A DNA stretch of 48,871 nt from Rhodobium orientis (GCF_003258835.1 NZ_NPEV01000043.1:1-48871), one strand, 5' to 3'. Positions 1 to 9,154 are shown, counted from the first letter of the stretch. Translations and numbers: made by a program. Notes: a model not told the origin generated them from the letters alone.

Positions 1-161
1 CGGAAGGTCTGCGAGCAGGTGCCGTGGTGGCGGTAAAAGGCCCCGACCGTGGCAAAGGCCGACGACCGGCCGGCCTTCACCTCCTCATATTCCCTGATCA
101 GGAAACGCCACTTCTGAACATAGTTCCGTTCAATCGTCCGGTCATAGCTGTTGTCGCGCAT
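1..161 (-). CDS. N-terminus of a probable transposase/integrase-type protein (runs off the window)
   Basis: The reading frame starts at an ATG at 161 and stays open to base 1, so only about 53 residues are visible. The peptide is rich in basic and aromatic residues and contains segments such as NYVQKWRFLIREYE and TVGAFYRHHGTCSQTF. This resembles the N-terminal helix-turn-helix region of some integrase-core (rve) transposases, as I recall them. No catalytic DDE residues are visible because they would lie beyond the window edge. The identification rests on resemblance alone and could be wrong; an uncharacterised HTH protein is the main alternative. If correct, it marks the boundary of an insertion element next to the cytochrome gene. 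Confidence 0.45.
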   Translation of the reverse strand, partial: MRDNSYDRTIERNYVQKWRFLIREYEEVKAGRSSAFATVGAFYRHHGTCSQTF

Positions 162-210
162 GGGTCGCTCCTTTCCGCAATCCCATCAGCGAATATCTGA
201 ACTTGCACAA

Positions 211-236
211 TTGCGAGCGAAGCGAAGCAATCCAGA
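211..236 (+). repeat. Half copy of a dispersed palindromic repeat
   Basis: The bases at 211-236 (TTGCGAGCGAAGCGAAGCAA followed by TCCAG) match the left arm of the complete palindromic element at 24889-24989. The right arm (CTGGATCGCC...CTCGCGATGAC) is missing here. It lies in the otherwise featureless 162-465 stretch between the transposase-like gene and the cytochrome. Confidence 0.6.
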
Positions 237-465
237 AACGGCCTTCCGACCGATCACCGGCATACCGTATTGGGAAGGGCAATAACCCCCGCCTCGGGAG
301 CCGGCCTGGCAATTGCGTGTCGGGTTGGCAGCCGCCAACCCGCATCAGCCCCCCCACCTCCTTGCGGCGCAATGTCACCCGGCCCTGTGCAACCAGCGGG
401 ACCCATCCCCATCTCTGATGTGAGCGACCGTATTATACGAAGATCGAAACATCGGAGGGGTTCTA

Positions 466-999
466 ATGAAGCGCGGAGCCGTCATCGCCGTCGTGGCGCT
501 GATCGTCGGCGGGGTGGGAGGCCTCGCACTTGCTGGCGTGGGCGCCACGGTGATCCATGAGACCAGCACCAACGCGTTCTGCACCGTCTGCCACGAAATG
601 ACCTGGCCGGAACGCACCTACAAGGAGAGCGTCCATTTCACCAATGCCGCGGGCGTCCAGGCCCAGTGCAAGGACTGCCACCTGCAGGGCGATCCTTGGC
701 CGGCCTATGTGTGGCAGAAGGCAACGTTCGGGGCGCGCGACGTCTGGTACCATCTGTGGGGAACGATCGACGACGAAGAAACGTACCAGGCGCGCAGGCA
801 GGAGATGGCCGAGACCGTCTGGGCCTGGCTGGAGGAAACCAACTCCGCTACCTGCCAGACCTGCCATACGCCGGAATCCATGGTCGCGGCGGCGGCCAAG
901 CAGTCGGAGATCGCCGCCGGCACCCATGAAGGCGCGCGGGCGTCGGGCATGACCTGCATCGCCTGCCACCAAGGGGTCGGTCACGGGATCACGCCGTAA
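466..999 (+). CDS. NapC/NirT-family membrane-anchored tetraheme c-type cytochrome
   Basis: The 177-residue product has one N-terminal membrane anchor (about residues 5-30) and four CXXCH haem-attachment sites: CTVCH at 39-43, CKDCH at 68-72, CQTCH at 130-134 and CIACH at 164-168. This is the architecture of the NapC/NirT/NrfH quinol dehydrogenases, which pass electrons from membrane quinol to periplasmic reductases. A GGAGGGG ribosome binding site lies about 7 bases before the ATG. No nap, nir, nrf, tor or dms reductase gene is adjacent: a transposase-like fragment lies upstream and an amidase gene on the opposite strand downstream. The partner is therefore unknown. Haem c attachment would need the host Ccm machinery, which is not in this window. 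Confidence 0.9.
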   Translation: MKRGAVIAVVALIVGGVGGLALAGVGATVIHETSTNAFCTVCHEMTWPERTYKESVHFTNAAGVQAQCKDCHLQGDPWPAYVWQKATFGARDVWYHLWGTIDDEETYQARRQEMAETVWAWLEETNSATCQTCHTPESMVAAAAKQSEIAAGTHEGARASGMTCIACHQGVGHGITP

Positions 1000-1038
1000 G
1001 CCCCGGCGGGGACGCATCGGCGCCCTCGCCGCAAGCCG

Positions 1039-2427
1039 TCAGATGATCGAGGCCACCGGCGCGCTGGCGATGCCGTCCTCTTGGAGCTGCGCGGCGACGC
1101 GAAGCGCCAGGTCCTCGCGGTCGGGGGCGGCGATGACCTGCACGCCGATCGGCAGACGCGCGCCGTCGAGCCACACCGGCACGGCGACCACCGGCAGGCC
1201 GATGAAGGAGATCGGCTGGGTGTAGAGCCCGATATTCGGCCGGGTCGGCACCTCTTCGCCATCCAGGACAAACGTCTTCTGGCCGATCTTCGGCGCATGG
1301 CAGGGCGTTGCCGGGGCAAGGATGATGTCGTGGGCCGCAAACAGCGCCGAGACGCGGTCGCGGAACCAGCGCCTGAACCGCTGGGCCTCGGTGACCCAGG
1401 CGCTCGGCGTCAGCGCGCCGGCAAGGAAGCGATCGCGGGTGTCGGGGTCGAAATCGGCCGCCCGTTCGCGCAGGCGCTCCAAATGATAGGCGCCGCCCTC
1501 GGCCGCCGTCAGCACATAGGCCGCGGCGCGGGCCCGGCCCGCCTCCGGCAGCTCGACCTCGTCGGACACATCGAGCGCCTTGGCCACCTTTTCGACGGCC
1601 GCATGGGCCTCCGGAAAGCCTTTTTCGCGGAACCAGCCGCCGGCAACGGCGATCCTGAGGCCGTCGGCCCCCTTGTCCAACTCGCGCATGGTCGGCGACG
1701 GCCCCGGCGCCGTCATCGGCGCATCGCGCAGGACGTCGAACAGCAGCGCCAGGTCGCGGGCCGAGCGGGCGAGCGGGCCGGTGTGGTCGAGGCTGGGCGA
1801 CAGCGGCGTAACGCCGGCGCGCGACAGCGCCCCGTAGGTCGGCTTCAGCCCGAAGACGCCGCAGAACGAGGCCGGCACCCGAATCGAGCCGTTGGTGTCG
1901 GTGCCGAGCGTTGCCGCGACCATCGCCGCGGCGATCGAGGCGCCGGCTCCGGCCGAGGAGCCGCCCGACATGTGCTCGGTCGCATGCGGATTGCGGCAGG
2001 CGCCGTCATGGGCGTTCTCGCCGGTGAAGCCGAAGGCGTATTCGTCCATGTTGAGAGTGCCGATGAGGAGCGCCCCGGCCCTCTTCAGGCGCGCGACCAG
2101 CACCGCATCGGCATCGGCCGGCGGGTTGTCGCGATTGATCCTGGAGCCGGCGCGGGTCGTCACCCCGGCGACGTCATAAAGGTTCTTGACCGCCACCGGC
2201 ACGCCGGCCAGCGGCGGCAGCGGCTCGCCGCGGGCGAGCATGGCGTCGATCTCGGTCGCCTCGGCCAGCGCCCGGTCGGTGGTGACGTCGGTGAAGGCGC
2301 CAAGGCGCGGATTGATGGCGTCGACCGCCTGCAGGGCAAGGGTCGCCATGTCCTCGGCGCTGACCTCGTTGAGGCGCACGGCCTCGGCGATCTCTTCGAC
2401 GGTTCCGTAGAGCGGATCGATATGCAT
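1039..2427 (-). CDS. atzE: Amidase-signature hydrolase, AtzE family (1-carboxybiuret hydrolase-like catalytic subunit)
   Basis: The 462-residue protein carries the full amidase signature. The catalytic Lys is K81 (VAVKNL), the cis-Ser is S157 in GGSSAG, and the nucleophile is S181 in TNGSIRVP; the K-76-S-24-S spacing is right for the family. It resembles the AtzE branch of GatA-like amidases, which with AtzG hydrolyses 1-carboxybiuret in cyanuric acid breakdown. A small AtzG-like gene lies 17 bases upstream on the same strand, supporting a two-subunit enzyme. No atzD, atzF or urea carboxylase genes are nearby, so the natural substrate may be another small amide. GatA is unlikely because no gatB or gatC is present. 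Confidence 0.85.
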   Translation of the reverse strand: MHIDPLYGTVEEIAEAVRLNEVSAEDMATLALQAVDAINPRLGAFTDVTTDRALAEATEIDAMLARGEPLPPLAGVPVAVKNLYDVAGVTTRAGSRINRDNPPADADAVLVARLKRAGALLIGTLNMDEYAFGFTGENAHDGACRNPHATEHMSGGSSAGAGASIAAAMVAATLGTDTNGSIRVPASFCGVFGLKPTYGALSRAGVTPLSPSLDHTGPLARSARDLALLFDVLRDAPMTAPGPSPTMRELDKGADGLRIAVAGGWFREKGFPEAHAAVEKVAKALDVSDEVELPEAGRARAAAYVLTAAEGGAYHLERLRERAADFDPDTRDRFLAGALTPSAWVTEAQRFRRWFRDRVSALFAAHDIILAPATPCHAPKIGQKTFVLDGEEVPTRPNIGLYTQPISFIGLPVVAVPVWLDGARLPIGVQVIAAPDREDLALRVAAQLQEDGIASAPVASII

Positions 2428-2444
2428 GGCTGGTCTCGTCGGGT

Positions 2445-2666
2445 TCAGCTTTTCGGGCTGTTATCGGCGGAAGTGCTGCGGGGGTCGAATTCCGGAGCGG
2501 GCAGGCAGGTCTCGGGCGCCTTGAAGTCGGCAACGGAGCTTGCGGCCCCGGCATTGACAATGAGGTGGGAAATGACAGCCTCGCGCCATTCCGGCCGCAC
2601 CGTCAGGCCAAGGAGCTTGATGGCCGCCTCCATGTAGGCGTCCCAATTTTCGCGATCATCGGTCAT
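2445..2666 (-). CDS. atzG: AtzG-like small subunit (DUF4089 family)
   Basis: This small protein of 73 residues has the core AYMEAAIKLLGLTVRPEWRE...HL..N, typical of the DUF4089/AtzG family that pairs with AtzE-type amidases. A longer frame starts at an ATG at 2696. I chose the ATG at 2666 because a GAGGG motif sits 6 bases upstream of it, while the longer start has no ribosome binding site. It ends 17 bases before the amidase start, so the two are almost certainly co-transcribed and form one complex. In AtzE/AtzG this subunit is needed for a stable, soluble enzyme. The C-terminal 25 or so residues look disordered. Confidence 0.75.
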   Translation of the reverse strand: MTDDRENWDAYMEAAIKLLGLTVRPEWREAVISHLIVNAGAASSVADFKAPETCLPAPEFDPRSTSADNSPKS

Positions 2667-2868
2667 CGTCGCCCTCGCGTTCTTGTCGTTCGGCATGCCA
2701 TTTCGCAGGTGCGAAATCTATCTAAACCAAAGCCGCGATGAAAGGGAGGGTTTGCCGCTTCGCGCCATCCCCGCGAGGCTGCGACAGATTTGCTACGTTC
2801 GCGCGCGGGGCACCCTTGCGGCGCGATAGCGGATTGCAAAGCCAGCCGCGGTCGGCTATGGGAAAATC

Positions 2869-2916
2869 ATGATGACGAACCTGCAGATCGCAATGTGGTG
2901 GTGGCGCGCTTTTTAA
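2869..2916 (+). CDS. trpL: Tryptophan leader peptide TrpL
   Basis: A 15-codon frame encodes MMTNLQIAMWWWRAF, with three consecutive TGG codons near its end, followed by a stop at 2914-2916. It lies 127 bases upstream of trpE(G) and just before a strong hairpin. This matches the rhizobial trp attenuation system: when tryptophan is scarce the ribosome stalls at the Trp codons and prevents the terminator from forming. Translation may start at the first ATG (2869) or the immediately following one (2872). In Sinorhizobium meliloti the corresponding leader RNA and peptide (rnTrpL, peTrpL) also act in trans; whether that holds here is not visible. Confidence 0.88.
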   Translation: MMTNLQIAMWWWRAF

Positions 2917-2950
2917 AGCGGCGCCGACGCACGTCTTGTCTCTGCATTGA

Positions 2951-2987
2951 CGAAAAGGCCGCCGCGGACCCCCGGGCGGCCTTTTCG
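2951..2987 (+). terminator. trp attenuator hairpin
   Basis: A perfect 13-bp stem forms between CGAAAAGGCCGCC (2951-2963) and GGCGGCCTTTTCG (2975-2987), with an 11-base loop. It lies 34 bases after the trpL stop and 56 bases before the trpE(G) start. The 3' arm itself ends in TTTTCGTT, giving the U-rich tail. Position and leader context mark it as the transcription attenuator of trpE(G). The competing antiterminator would involve the segment around 2917-2960. Confidence 0.85.
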
Positions 2988-3043
2988 TTATGTCGCCCGC
3001 CATTTGCCGATGCGACCGCCGAAAAAGGGCATGGGAGCCAGAT

Positions 3044-5203
3044 ATGAGCGCATCCGACAAGGAATTCACCACCGCCGGCGGCATCACCGTCCGACGGAGC
3101 CAGGCAGACATCGCCTATGGGGATGCGACCCGGGCGTGGATCGACCGTCTCGACACCATGCGCGGGGCGGTTTTTTCGTCCAACTACGAATATCCCGGCC
3201 GCTACACGCGCTGGGACGTCGGTTTCGTCAATCCGCCGCTGGCGCTGACGACGAGCGGGCGCACCGTCGCCATCGAGGCGCTCAACGCCCGCGGCGCGGT
3301 GCTGATCGCGCCGATCGCCGAGGCGTTGAAGGACATGCCAGAGGCGGCGGACTTTGTCGCCGACGAGCGCTCCGTCCGGCTCACCATCAAGACGCCGGAG
3401 GGCAGGTTTTCCGAAGAAGACCGCTCGCGCCAGCCGACCGTCTTTTCCGTCGTGCGCCGACTCGTTGCTCTTTTCGGCAATGACGAGGACGAGAATTTCG
3501 GCTTCTACGGCGCCTTCGGCTACGACCTGGCCTTCCAGTTCGAGCCGATCCCGATGAAGCTGGAGCGGCCGGACGACCAGCGCGACATGGTGCTCTACCT
3601 GCCGGACGAGGTGCTGGTCGTCGACCACTACGGGCGCCGGGCCACAGTCCTCTCCTACGATGTGGCCTATGGCGGCACCTCCTCGGCGGGGCTGGCCCGC
3701 GACGGCGCCGAGACGCCGTTTGCCATCGACGACAGCGATCCGGGGCGCGGCGACCACGAGCCCGGCGAATATGCCGACGTTGCCCGCACCGCCCTTCCCT
3801 ATTTCCAGCGCGGCGACCTTTTCGAGGTGGTGCCCGGCCAGACCTTCTACGAGCGCTGCACGACGCCGCCGTCGGCCATTGCCCGGCGGCTGACGGAGAT
3901 CAACCCGGCCCCTTACGCCTTCTTCATCAATCTCGGCGCGGCGGAATATCTGGTCGGCGCCTCGCCGGAGATGTTCGTGCGCGTTACCGGTGGGCGGCGC
4001 GTCGAGACCTGCCCGATCTCCGGCACGATCCGGCGCGGGCGCGACGCCATCGAGGACGAGGCGCAGATCCGCAAGCTCCTCAACTCGGCCAAGGACGAGG
4101 CGGAGCTGACGATGTGCTCCGACGTCGACCGCAACGACAAGAGCCGGGTCTGCGTGCCGGGCTCGGTGCGGGTCATCGGCCGGCGGCAGATCGAGATGTA
4201 TTCGCGCCTCATCCACACCGTCGACCATATCGAGGGGCTGCTGCGCGACGGCATGGACGCACTCGATGCGTTCCTGTCGCACGCCTGGGCGGTCACCGTC
4301 ACCGGCGCGCCGAAGCGCTGGGCGATGGAGTTCATCGAGAACCAGGAAAAGAGCCCGCGCTCCTGGTATGGCGGCGCCATCGGCATGGTGCATTTCAACG
4401 GCGACCTCAACACCGGCCTGACGCTTCGCACCATCCGCATCAAGAACGGCATTGCGGAAATCCGCGCCGGCGCGACCCTGCTCTACGATTCCGTGCCGGA
4501 GGACGAGGAGCGCGAGACGGAGTTGAAGGCGGAGGCCATGCGCGCGGCCGTGCGCGAGGCGGCAAAGGCCGGCACGGCGGCAACGGCGGAGGCGCGGAAA
4601 CCCGTCGGCGAGGGCGTCACCATCCTCCTCGTCGACCACGAGGACTCCTTTGTCCACACGCTCGCCAACTACTTCCGCCAGACCGGCGCCAGGGTCGTCA
4701 CCCTGCGCTCGCCGGTCGACGATGCGGCGTTCGAAGAAATCAAACCGGATCTGGTCGTTCTGTCGCCCGGCCCCGGCAGTCCGACAGACTTCAATTGCGC
4801 CGAGACCATCGGCCTTGCGCGCAAGCGCGAACTGCCGGTGTTCGGCGTCTGCCTCGGCCTGCAGGCGCTTGCCGAGGCGTTCGGCGCGACGCTCGGACAG
4901 CTCGCGATCCCGGTGCACGGCAAGCCGTCGGTGATCAAGCTCGCCCGCCAGAGTACGCTCTTTGCCGGGCTCGGCGAGACGGCGACCGTCGGGCGGTACC
5001 ATTCGCTCCATGCCGTCCGCGATACGCTACCGCCGGAGATCAACGTCACCGCCGTCACCGACGACGGCGTCGTCATGGCCATCGAGCACCGCGAGGCACC
5101 CATCGCCGCCGTCCAGTTCCACCCGGAATCGATCATGACGCTGGAAGGCGATACCGGCTACCGCATCATCGAAAACGCCATCGGCGGGCTGGTGAAGCGG
5201 TAG
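3044..5203 (+). CDS. trpE(G): Anthranilate synthase, fused TrpE and TrpG domains
   Basis: This 719-residue protein makes anthranilate from chorismate and glutamine, the first step of tryptophan synthesis. Residues 1 to about 500 are the chorismate-binding TrpE part, with a [10 protein letters not shown] segment and DRNDKSRV and [10 protein letters not shown] motifs. Residues from about 525 on are a class I glutamine amidotransferase with the triad C603 (GVCLGLQ), H693 and E695 (QFHPES). The single-chain fusion is typical of rhizobia and some other alphaproteobacteria. The frame extends upstream to 2990, but the ATG at 3044 has a GGGAG site 6 bases before it and does not overlap the attenuator. 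Expression is expected to be controlled by the trpL attenuator just upstream. Confidence 0.96.
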   Translation: MSASDKEFTTAGGITVRRSQADIAYGDATRAWIDRLDTMRGAVFSSNYEYPGRYTRWDVGFVNPPLALTTSGRTVAIEALNARGAVLIAPIAEALKDMPEAADFVADERSVRLTIKTPEGRFSEEDRSRQPTVFSVVRRLVALFGNDEDENFGFYGAFGYDLAFQFEPIPMKLERPDDQRDMVLYLPDEVLVVDHYGRRATVLSYDVAYGGTSSAGLARDGAETPFAIDDSDPGRGDHEPGEYADVARTALPYFQRGDLFEVVPGQTFYERCTTPPSAIARRLTEINPAPYAFFINLGAAEYLVGASPEMFVRVTGGRRVETCPISGTIRRGRDAIEDEAQIRKLLNSAKDEAELTMCSDVDRNDKSRVCVPGSVRVIGRRQIEMYSRLIHTVDHIEGLLRDGMDALDAFLSHAWAVTVTGAPKRWAMEFIENQEKSPRSWYGGAIGMVHFNGDLNTGLTLRTIRIKNGIAEIRAGATLLYDSVPEDEERETELKAEAMRAAVREAAKAGTAATAEARKPVGEGVTILLVDHEDSFVHTLANYFRQTGARVVTLRSPVDDAAFEEIKPDLVVLSPGPGSPTDFNCAETIGLARKRELPVFGVCLGLQALAEAFGATLGQLAIPVHGKPSVIKLARQSTLFAGLGETATVGRYHSLHAVRDTLPPEINVTAVTDDGVVMAIEHREAPIAAVQFHPESIMTLEGDTGYRIIENAIGGLVKR

Positions 5204-5769
5204 GTTCCCGGCAACGAACGTCCAGCCTCCCGGCAGATTGCACTGCTACCGGGGGGCTACAGGCCGGTCACCGTGTTCCCGACGGCGACGTGCTCAGGAC
5301 CATGCCGATATACTGAAATACGAAAGTATCCCGCTGCCCCTTCACGGCAGCCCGTTCGTGCATAGATGATATGTCGAAGCGGTCGGTCGCTCCCGGCCGG
5401 CAGGCGCGGGATTCCGTTAGCCACGGCGCCATTTGTGACGGTTGCATACGCTGGCGTTGTTGCGAATTATCGCTATTATGCCGACAGACCTTCGATACCG
5501 GCACGATCGTCGCAAAAAAGAAAAGCCGACCCGGTAAAAGAAAGAATCGGCAGTTTGAAAACCCGCCCGACGTCGCGTCTCAACGGGCGGTGCGATCAAC
5601 CGGACAAGCGTGGATTTGCCCAAGGATCCGTGCTGGCCGCCCGAGCGATGGCGTAATCACCGCCGGCGGCCGCCCGCGAAGAACGATGCCCGGCCCATTC
5701 CCAAGGGGGCCGAGGCCAAGGACCGCCCGCCATCCCGGCGCGTGCGGCCTGACGACGAGAAGGAGCCTC
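5204..5769. other. Intergenic region upstream of the phosphoketolase gene
   Basis: This 566-base stretch holds no gene I can support. The phosphoketolase frame stays open through most of it, but the encoded peptide has no resemblance to the family and no good start. It is locally less GC-rich around 5430-5530, where a possible promoter lies. A weak inverted repeat (CCGGCAG...CTGCTACCGG) just after trpE(G), around 5231-5252, could help end transcription but lacks a T-tract. Confidence 0.5.
5442..5470 (+). promoter_or_regulatory. Candidate sigma-70-type promoter for the phosphoketolase gene
   Basis: A TTGCAT hexamer (5442-5447) is followed after 17 bases by AATTAT (5465-5470), in an AT-rich patch within GC-rich DNA. 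Both hexamers match the consensus only in part. The start codon is 300 bases further on, so a long 5' leader would follow. This is a prediction from pattern alone. Confidence 0.3.
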
Positions 5770-8157
5770 ATGATGGATGCTGTAACACGCAGCCTTGAGC
5801 CGCTCGCACAAGACGAGCTCACCAACATCAATGCCTACTGGAGAGCGGCGAACTATCTCTCCGTCGGCCAGATCTACCTGCTCGACAACCCGCTTCTGAA
5901 GCAGCCCCTGACCAAGGACCACGTCAAGCCGCGGCTGCTCGGCCACTGGGGCACGACCCCCGGCCAGAACTTCATCTACGTGCACTGCAACCGGGTCATC
6001 AAAGAGCGCGACCTCAACATGATCTACATCTCCGGGCCCGGCCATGGCGGCCCGGCGCTGGTCGCCAATACCTGGATGGAAGGCAGCTACACCGAGCTCT
6101 ATCCGAACGTGCCGATGAACGAGGTCGGCATGCAGAAGCTGTTCAAGCAGTTCTCGTTCCCCGGCGGCGTCGGCAGCCACGTCACCGCCGAGACCCCCGG
6201 CTCGATCCACGAGGGCGGCGAACTCGGCTATGCCCTGTCGCACGCCTTCGGCGCGGCCTTCGACAACCCGGACCTGATGGTCTGCTGCGTGATCGGCGAC
6301 GGCGAGGCCGAGACCGGCCCGCTGGCCACCGCCTGGCACTCCAACAAGTTCCTCAATCCGGCGACCGACGGCGCGGTGCTGCCGATCCTGCACCTCAACG
6401 GCTACAAGATCGCCAATCCGACGGTGCTCGCCCGCATGAGCCACGACGAGCTCGACAGCCTGTTCGTCGGCTACGGCTACAAGCCCTATTTCGTCGAGGG
6501 CTCGGACCCGGAAGAGATGCACCAGAAGATGGCGGCGACGATGGACGCCATCGCCGACGAGATCAAGGCGATCCAGGACGACGCCCGCAACAACGGCAAC
6601 ATGACCCGGCCGATGTGGCCGATGATCATCCTGCGCTCGCCGAAGGGCTGGACCGGCCCGAAGGAGGTCGACGGCAAGAAGACGGAGGACTACTGGCGTT
6701 CGCACCAGGTGCCGTTCTCCAACGTCGTCAACAACACCCAGCATCTGGAACTGCTGGAATCCTGGATGAAGAGCTACAGGCCGGAGGAGCTGTTCGAGGA
6801 CAACGGCGACCTGAAGCCGGAGCTGAAGGCCCTGGCGCCGGAGGGCGCACGGCGCATGGGCGCCAATCCGCACGCCAATGGCGGCAAGCTGCTGCGCGAC
6901 CTCAGCCTGCCGGACTACCGCGACTTCGCCGTCGCCGTGGAGCGGCCAGGCCATACCATGGCGGAATCGACCCGGGTGATGGGCAACTTCCTGGCCGAGG
7001 TGATGCGCCGGAACCTCGACACCGCCAATTTCCGCGTCATGGGTCCGGACGAGACGGCCTCCAACCGGCTCGGCGCCCTGTTCGACGTCACGGAACGGAC
7101 CTGGATGGCCGAGACCCTGCCGGAGGACGACCACCTGGCGCCGAACGGCCGGGTCATGGAGATCCTGTCGGAGCACACCTGCCAGGGCTGGCTGGAGGGC
7201 TATCTCCTCACCGGCCGGCACGGCTTCTTCTCGTGCTACGAGGCGTTCATCCACATCGTCGATTCCATGTTCAACCAGCACGCCAAATGGCTGAAGGTGA
7301 GCAAGGAGATCCCGTGGCGGCGGCCGATCGCGTCGTTGAACTACCTGTTGACGTCCCATGTCTGGCGCCAGGACCACAACGGCTTCTCGCACCAGGACCC
7401 GGGCTTCATCGACCACGTGGTCAACAAGAAAGCGGATACCATCCGGGTGTTCCTGGCGCCCGACGCCAACACCCTCTTGCACGTCACCGACAAGTGCCTG
7501 AACAGCCGCGACTTCATCAACGTCATCGTCGCCGGCAAGCAGCCGCAGCCGCAATGGCTGTCGATGGACGCCGCGATCAAGCACTGCTCGGCCGGCATCG
7601 GCATCTGGGACTGGGCCTCCAACGACCAGGACGGCGAGCCGGACGTGGTCATGGCCTGCGCCGGCGACGTGCCGACGCTGGAGACGCTGGCCGCCGTCGA
7701 CCTTCTGCGCCAGCACCTGCCGGACCTGAAGGTGCGGGTCGTCAACGTCGTCGACCTGATGACGCTGCAGCCGAAGGAGGAGCATCCGAACGGCCTGTCC
7801 GACCGGGAGTTCGACATCCTCTTCACCCCGGACAAGCCGGTCATCTTCGCCTATCACGGCTATCCGTACCTGATCCACCGGCTGACCTACCGGCGCACCA
7901 ACCACAAGAACCTGCATGTGCGGGGCTACAAGGAAGAAGGCACGACGACGACGCCGTTCGACATGGCGGTGCTCAACGATATCGACCGCTTCGACCTCGT
8001 CGCCGACGTCATCGACCGGGTGCCCGGGCTCGGCTCCAGGGCCGCGTATCTGAAGCAGTTCGTGCGCGACAAGCTGATCGAGCACACCGAGTACATCCAC
8101 AAATACGGCGAGGACATGCCGGAGATCCGCGACTGGAAATGGCCCTACAACAGTTGA
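5770..8157 (+). CDS. xfp: Xylulose-5-phosphate/fructose-6-phosphate phosphoketolase
   Basis: The 795-residue length is normal for the family. The enzyme uses thiamine diphosphate to split xylulose 5-phosphate (and often fructose 6-phosphate) with phosphate, giving acetyl phosphate plus an aldose phosphate. Visible signatures are the N-terminal [19 protein letters not shown] block, [12 protein letters not shown], the thiamine-diphosphate motif starting GDGEAETGP at about residue 177, and GFSHQDPGF in the middle domain. Translation starts at the ATG at 5770, with an AAGGAG site about 5 bases upstream; a second ATG follows directly. No acetate kinase or phosphotransacetylase gene is adjacent, so the acetyl phosphate must be handled elsewhere. 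Transcription appears monocistronic, ending at a hairpin at 8221. Confidence 0.95.
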   Translation: MMDAVTRSLEPLAQDELTNINAYWRAANYLSVGQIYLLDNPLLKQPLTKDHVKPRLLGHWGTTPGQNFIYVHCNRVIKERDLNMIYISGPGHGGPALVANTWMEGSYTELYPNVPMNEVGMQKLFKQFSFPGGVGSHVTAETPGSIHEGGELGYALSHAFGAAFDNPDLMVCCVIGDGEAETGPLATAWHSNKFLNPATDGAVLPILHLNGYKIANPTVLARMSHDELDSLFVGYGYKPYFVEGSDPEEMHQKMAATMDAIADEIKAIQDDARNNGNMTRPMWPMIILRSPKGWTGPKEVDGKKTEDYWRSHQVPFSNVVNNTQHLELLESWMKSYRPEELFEDNGDLKPELKALAPEGARRMGANPHANGGKLLRDLSLPDYRDFAVAVERPGHTMAESTRVMGNFLAEVMRRNLDTANFRVMGPDETASNRLGALFDVTERTWMAETLPEDDHLAPNGRVMEILSEHTCQGWLEGYLLTGRHGFFSCYEAFIHIVDSMFNQHAKWLKVSKEIPWRRPIASLNYLLTSHVWRQDHNGFSHQDPGFIDHVVNKKADTIRVFLAPDANTLLHVTDKCLNSRDFINVIVAGKQPQPQWLSMDAAIKHCSAGIGIWDWASNDQDGEPDVVMACAGDVPTLETLAAVDLLRQHLPDLKVRVVNVVDLMTLQPKEEHPNGLSDREFDILFTPDKPVIFAYHGYPYLIHRLTYRRTNHKNLHVRGYKEEGTTTTPFDMAVLNDIDRFDLVADVIDRVPGLGSRAAYLKQFVRDKLIEHTEYIHKYGEDMPEIRDWKWPYNS

Positions 8158-8220
8158 GCCTTTCCTGACGATCTTCCCGGCGGCACCGGCCAGGTGCCGC
8201 CGGCTGCGGCGACGCATCGA

Positions 8221-8256
8221 CCCGGTCCTTTCCCCGTGGAAGGGCCGGGTTTTTTA
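8221..8256 (+). terminator. Rho-independent terminator of the phosphoketolase gene
   Basis: A 10-bp stem pairs CCCGGTCCTT with AAGGGCCGGG (one G-U pair), closing a short loop and followed directly by a run of six T residues. It begins 63 bases after the stop codon. Confidence 0.85.
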
Positions 8257-8695
8257 TTCGCGTTTTCCTAAAGTAGAAAACTCTCAAACAGCCTGCTGGC
8301 GAGGCGGCCTCGCCGTTCAACCAAGTCTTCAAAAATCCTTTATTGACGAAAAAGAAATCCTGCGTATACAATTATTTCTAGGGGCTAATTTAGGTGCCGA
8401 TGAAAGGAGTTTCTGTCAAGAAGACTTCCGGTGAAATGCATTGCTCCTTCTCTTTTCGAAAGTAGTTCCGAAGGCCGCGCACTGTATCGGGCGCTTCCTC
8501 GTCCGTTGATGCACCCGTCTCGACGTTGTCCGAACCGCCGGCGGTCGTCCTTTCGTCCAGCGGCTGTTGCGGACGTCGTCGCCGGCGGCCGCGATACATC
8601 GCCGGAACTACGGTAGAGAAGGAGGAAGTCGTACGGTCGCCGGTTACCGCCTTTGCTCTCGCTCAGAAAAACGACACCTTCCTGGAGACGAAATC
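8257..8695. other. Intergenic region upstream of the VHL-like gene
   Basis: This stretch of about 440 bases holds a candidate promoter at 8343-8372 but no gene I can support. The frame of the downstream gene is open from 8567, yet its N-terminal peptide would be low-complexity and would bury the signal sequence. The 8260-8400 part is noticeably richer in A and T than its surroundings. Confidence 0.5.
8343..8372 (+). promoter_or_regulatory. Candidate sigma-70-type promoter
   Basis: TTGACG (8343-8348) and TACAAT (8367-8372) are separated by 18 bases in an AT-rich patch. This is the best -35/-10 match I noticed in the window. It would drive a transcript with a leader of about 320 bases before the VHL-like gene at 8696. 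Confidence 0.5.
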
Positions 8696-9106
8696 ATGCT
8701 CACTGTCATCGGGGCAACGATCGTTGCGGCCTTCCTCGGCAGTCCGCCCGCCGAGGCGATTGCACCGGCACCGGACGCCTCGCCGGTCATCAAGGTTCAA
8801 AAGGGTATTCGCCCGCTTCGGGGCCGGAATTGCCCGCGGCCGCGCGCGGTGCAGTCGCCGCACTCCAACCGGTCGACCCAGATCCGCTTCATCAACAGCC
8901 TGAACAGTCCGGTCGAGCTCTACTGGATCAATTTCCGCGGCCGCTGGGTGCAATACGCGACCCTGCGCCCCGGCCAGAGCTACAGCCAGCAGACCTATGT
9001 CGGCCATGCCTGGATCGCCTACGAGATCAACGCGAACGACTGCGTCGGCAACAGCCTCTATTTCGCCACCAACGACCGTGGCCAGTGGGTCGAGTGGCAC
9101 TACTGA
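8696..9106 (+). CDS. Small secreted protein with a von Hippel-Lindau (VHL) beta-domain-like fold
   Basis: The 136-residue product begins with a hydrophobic signal-like segment (residues 1-21, ending AEA). Residues about 57-125 resemble the beta domain of the VHL tumour suppressor: I-F-N strands, W-I-N-F-R-G, Y-A-T-L-R-P-G, and T-Y-V-G-H-A-W. Aligned without gaps, the hydroxyproline-pocket residues of human VHL (W88, Y98, S111, H115, W117) fall on W77, Y87, T100, H104 and W106. VHL-box proteins of unknown role are known in bacteria. The ATG at 8696 was chosen because a GGAG site lies 9 bases upstream and the start exposes the signal sequence. Function is unknown; binding of a hydroxylated or proline-rich peptide in the periplasm is only inference. 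Confidence 0.75.
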   Translation: MLTVIGATIVAAFLGSPPAEAIAPAPDASPVIKVQKGIRPLRGRNCPRPRAVQSPHSNRSTQIRFINSLNSPVELYWINFRGRWVQYATLRPGQSYSQQTYVGHAWIAYEINANDCVGNSLYFATNDRGQWVEWHY

Positions 9107-9154
9107 CCGGCTGAAGTCCCGCGCCTGCGCCGGGCGGCCTTTGCGGCCCGGCGA

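Noticed and set aside
5371-5769. In-frame N-terminal extension of the phosphoketolase
   Set aside because: The extra 133 residues have no family similarity, and the ATG at 5770 has a proper ribosome binding site and the expected N-terminus.
8390-8599. A 69-codon minus-strand frame upstream of the VHL-like gene
   Set aside because: No ribosome site, no recognised homology, and low-complexity Arg and Asp/Glu runs; it overlaps the promoter-bearing leader.
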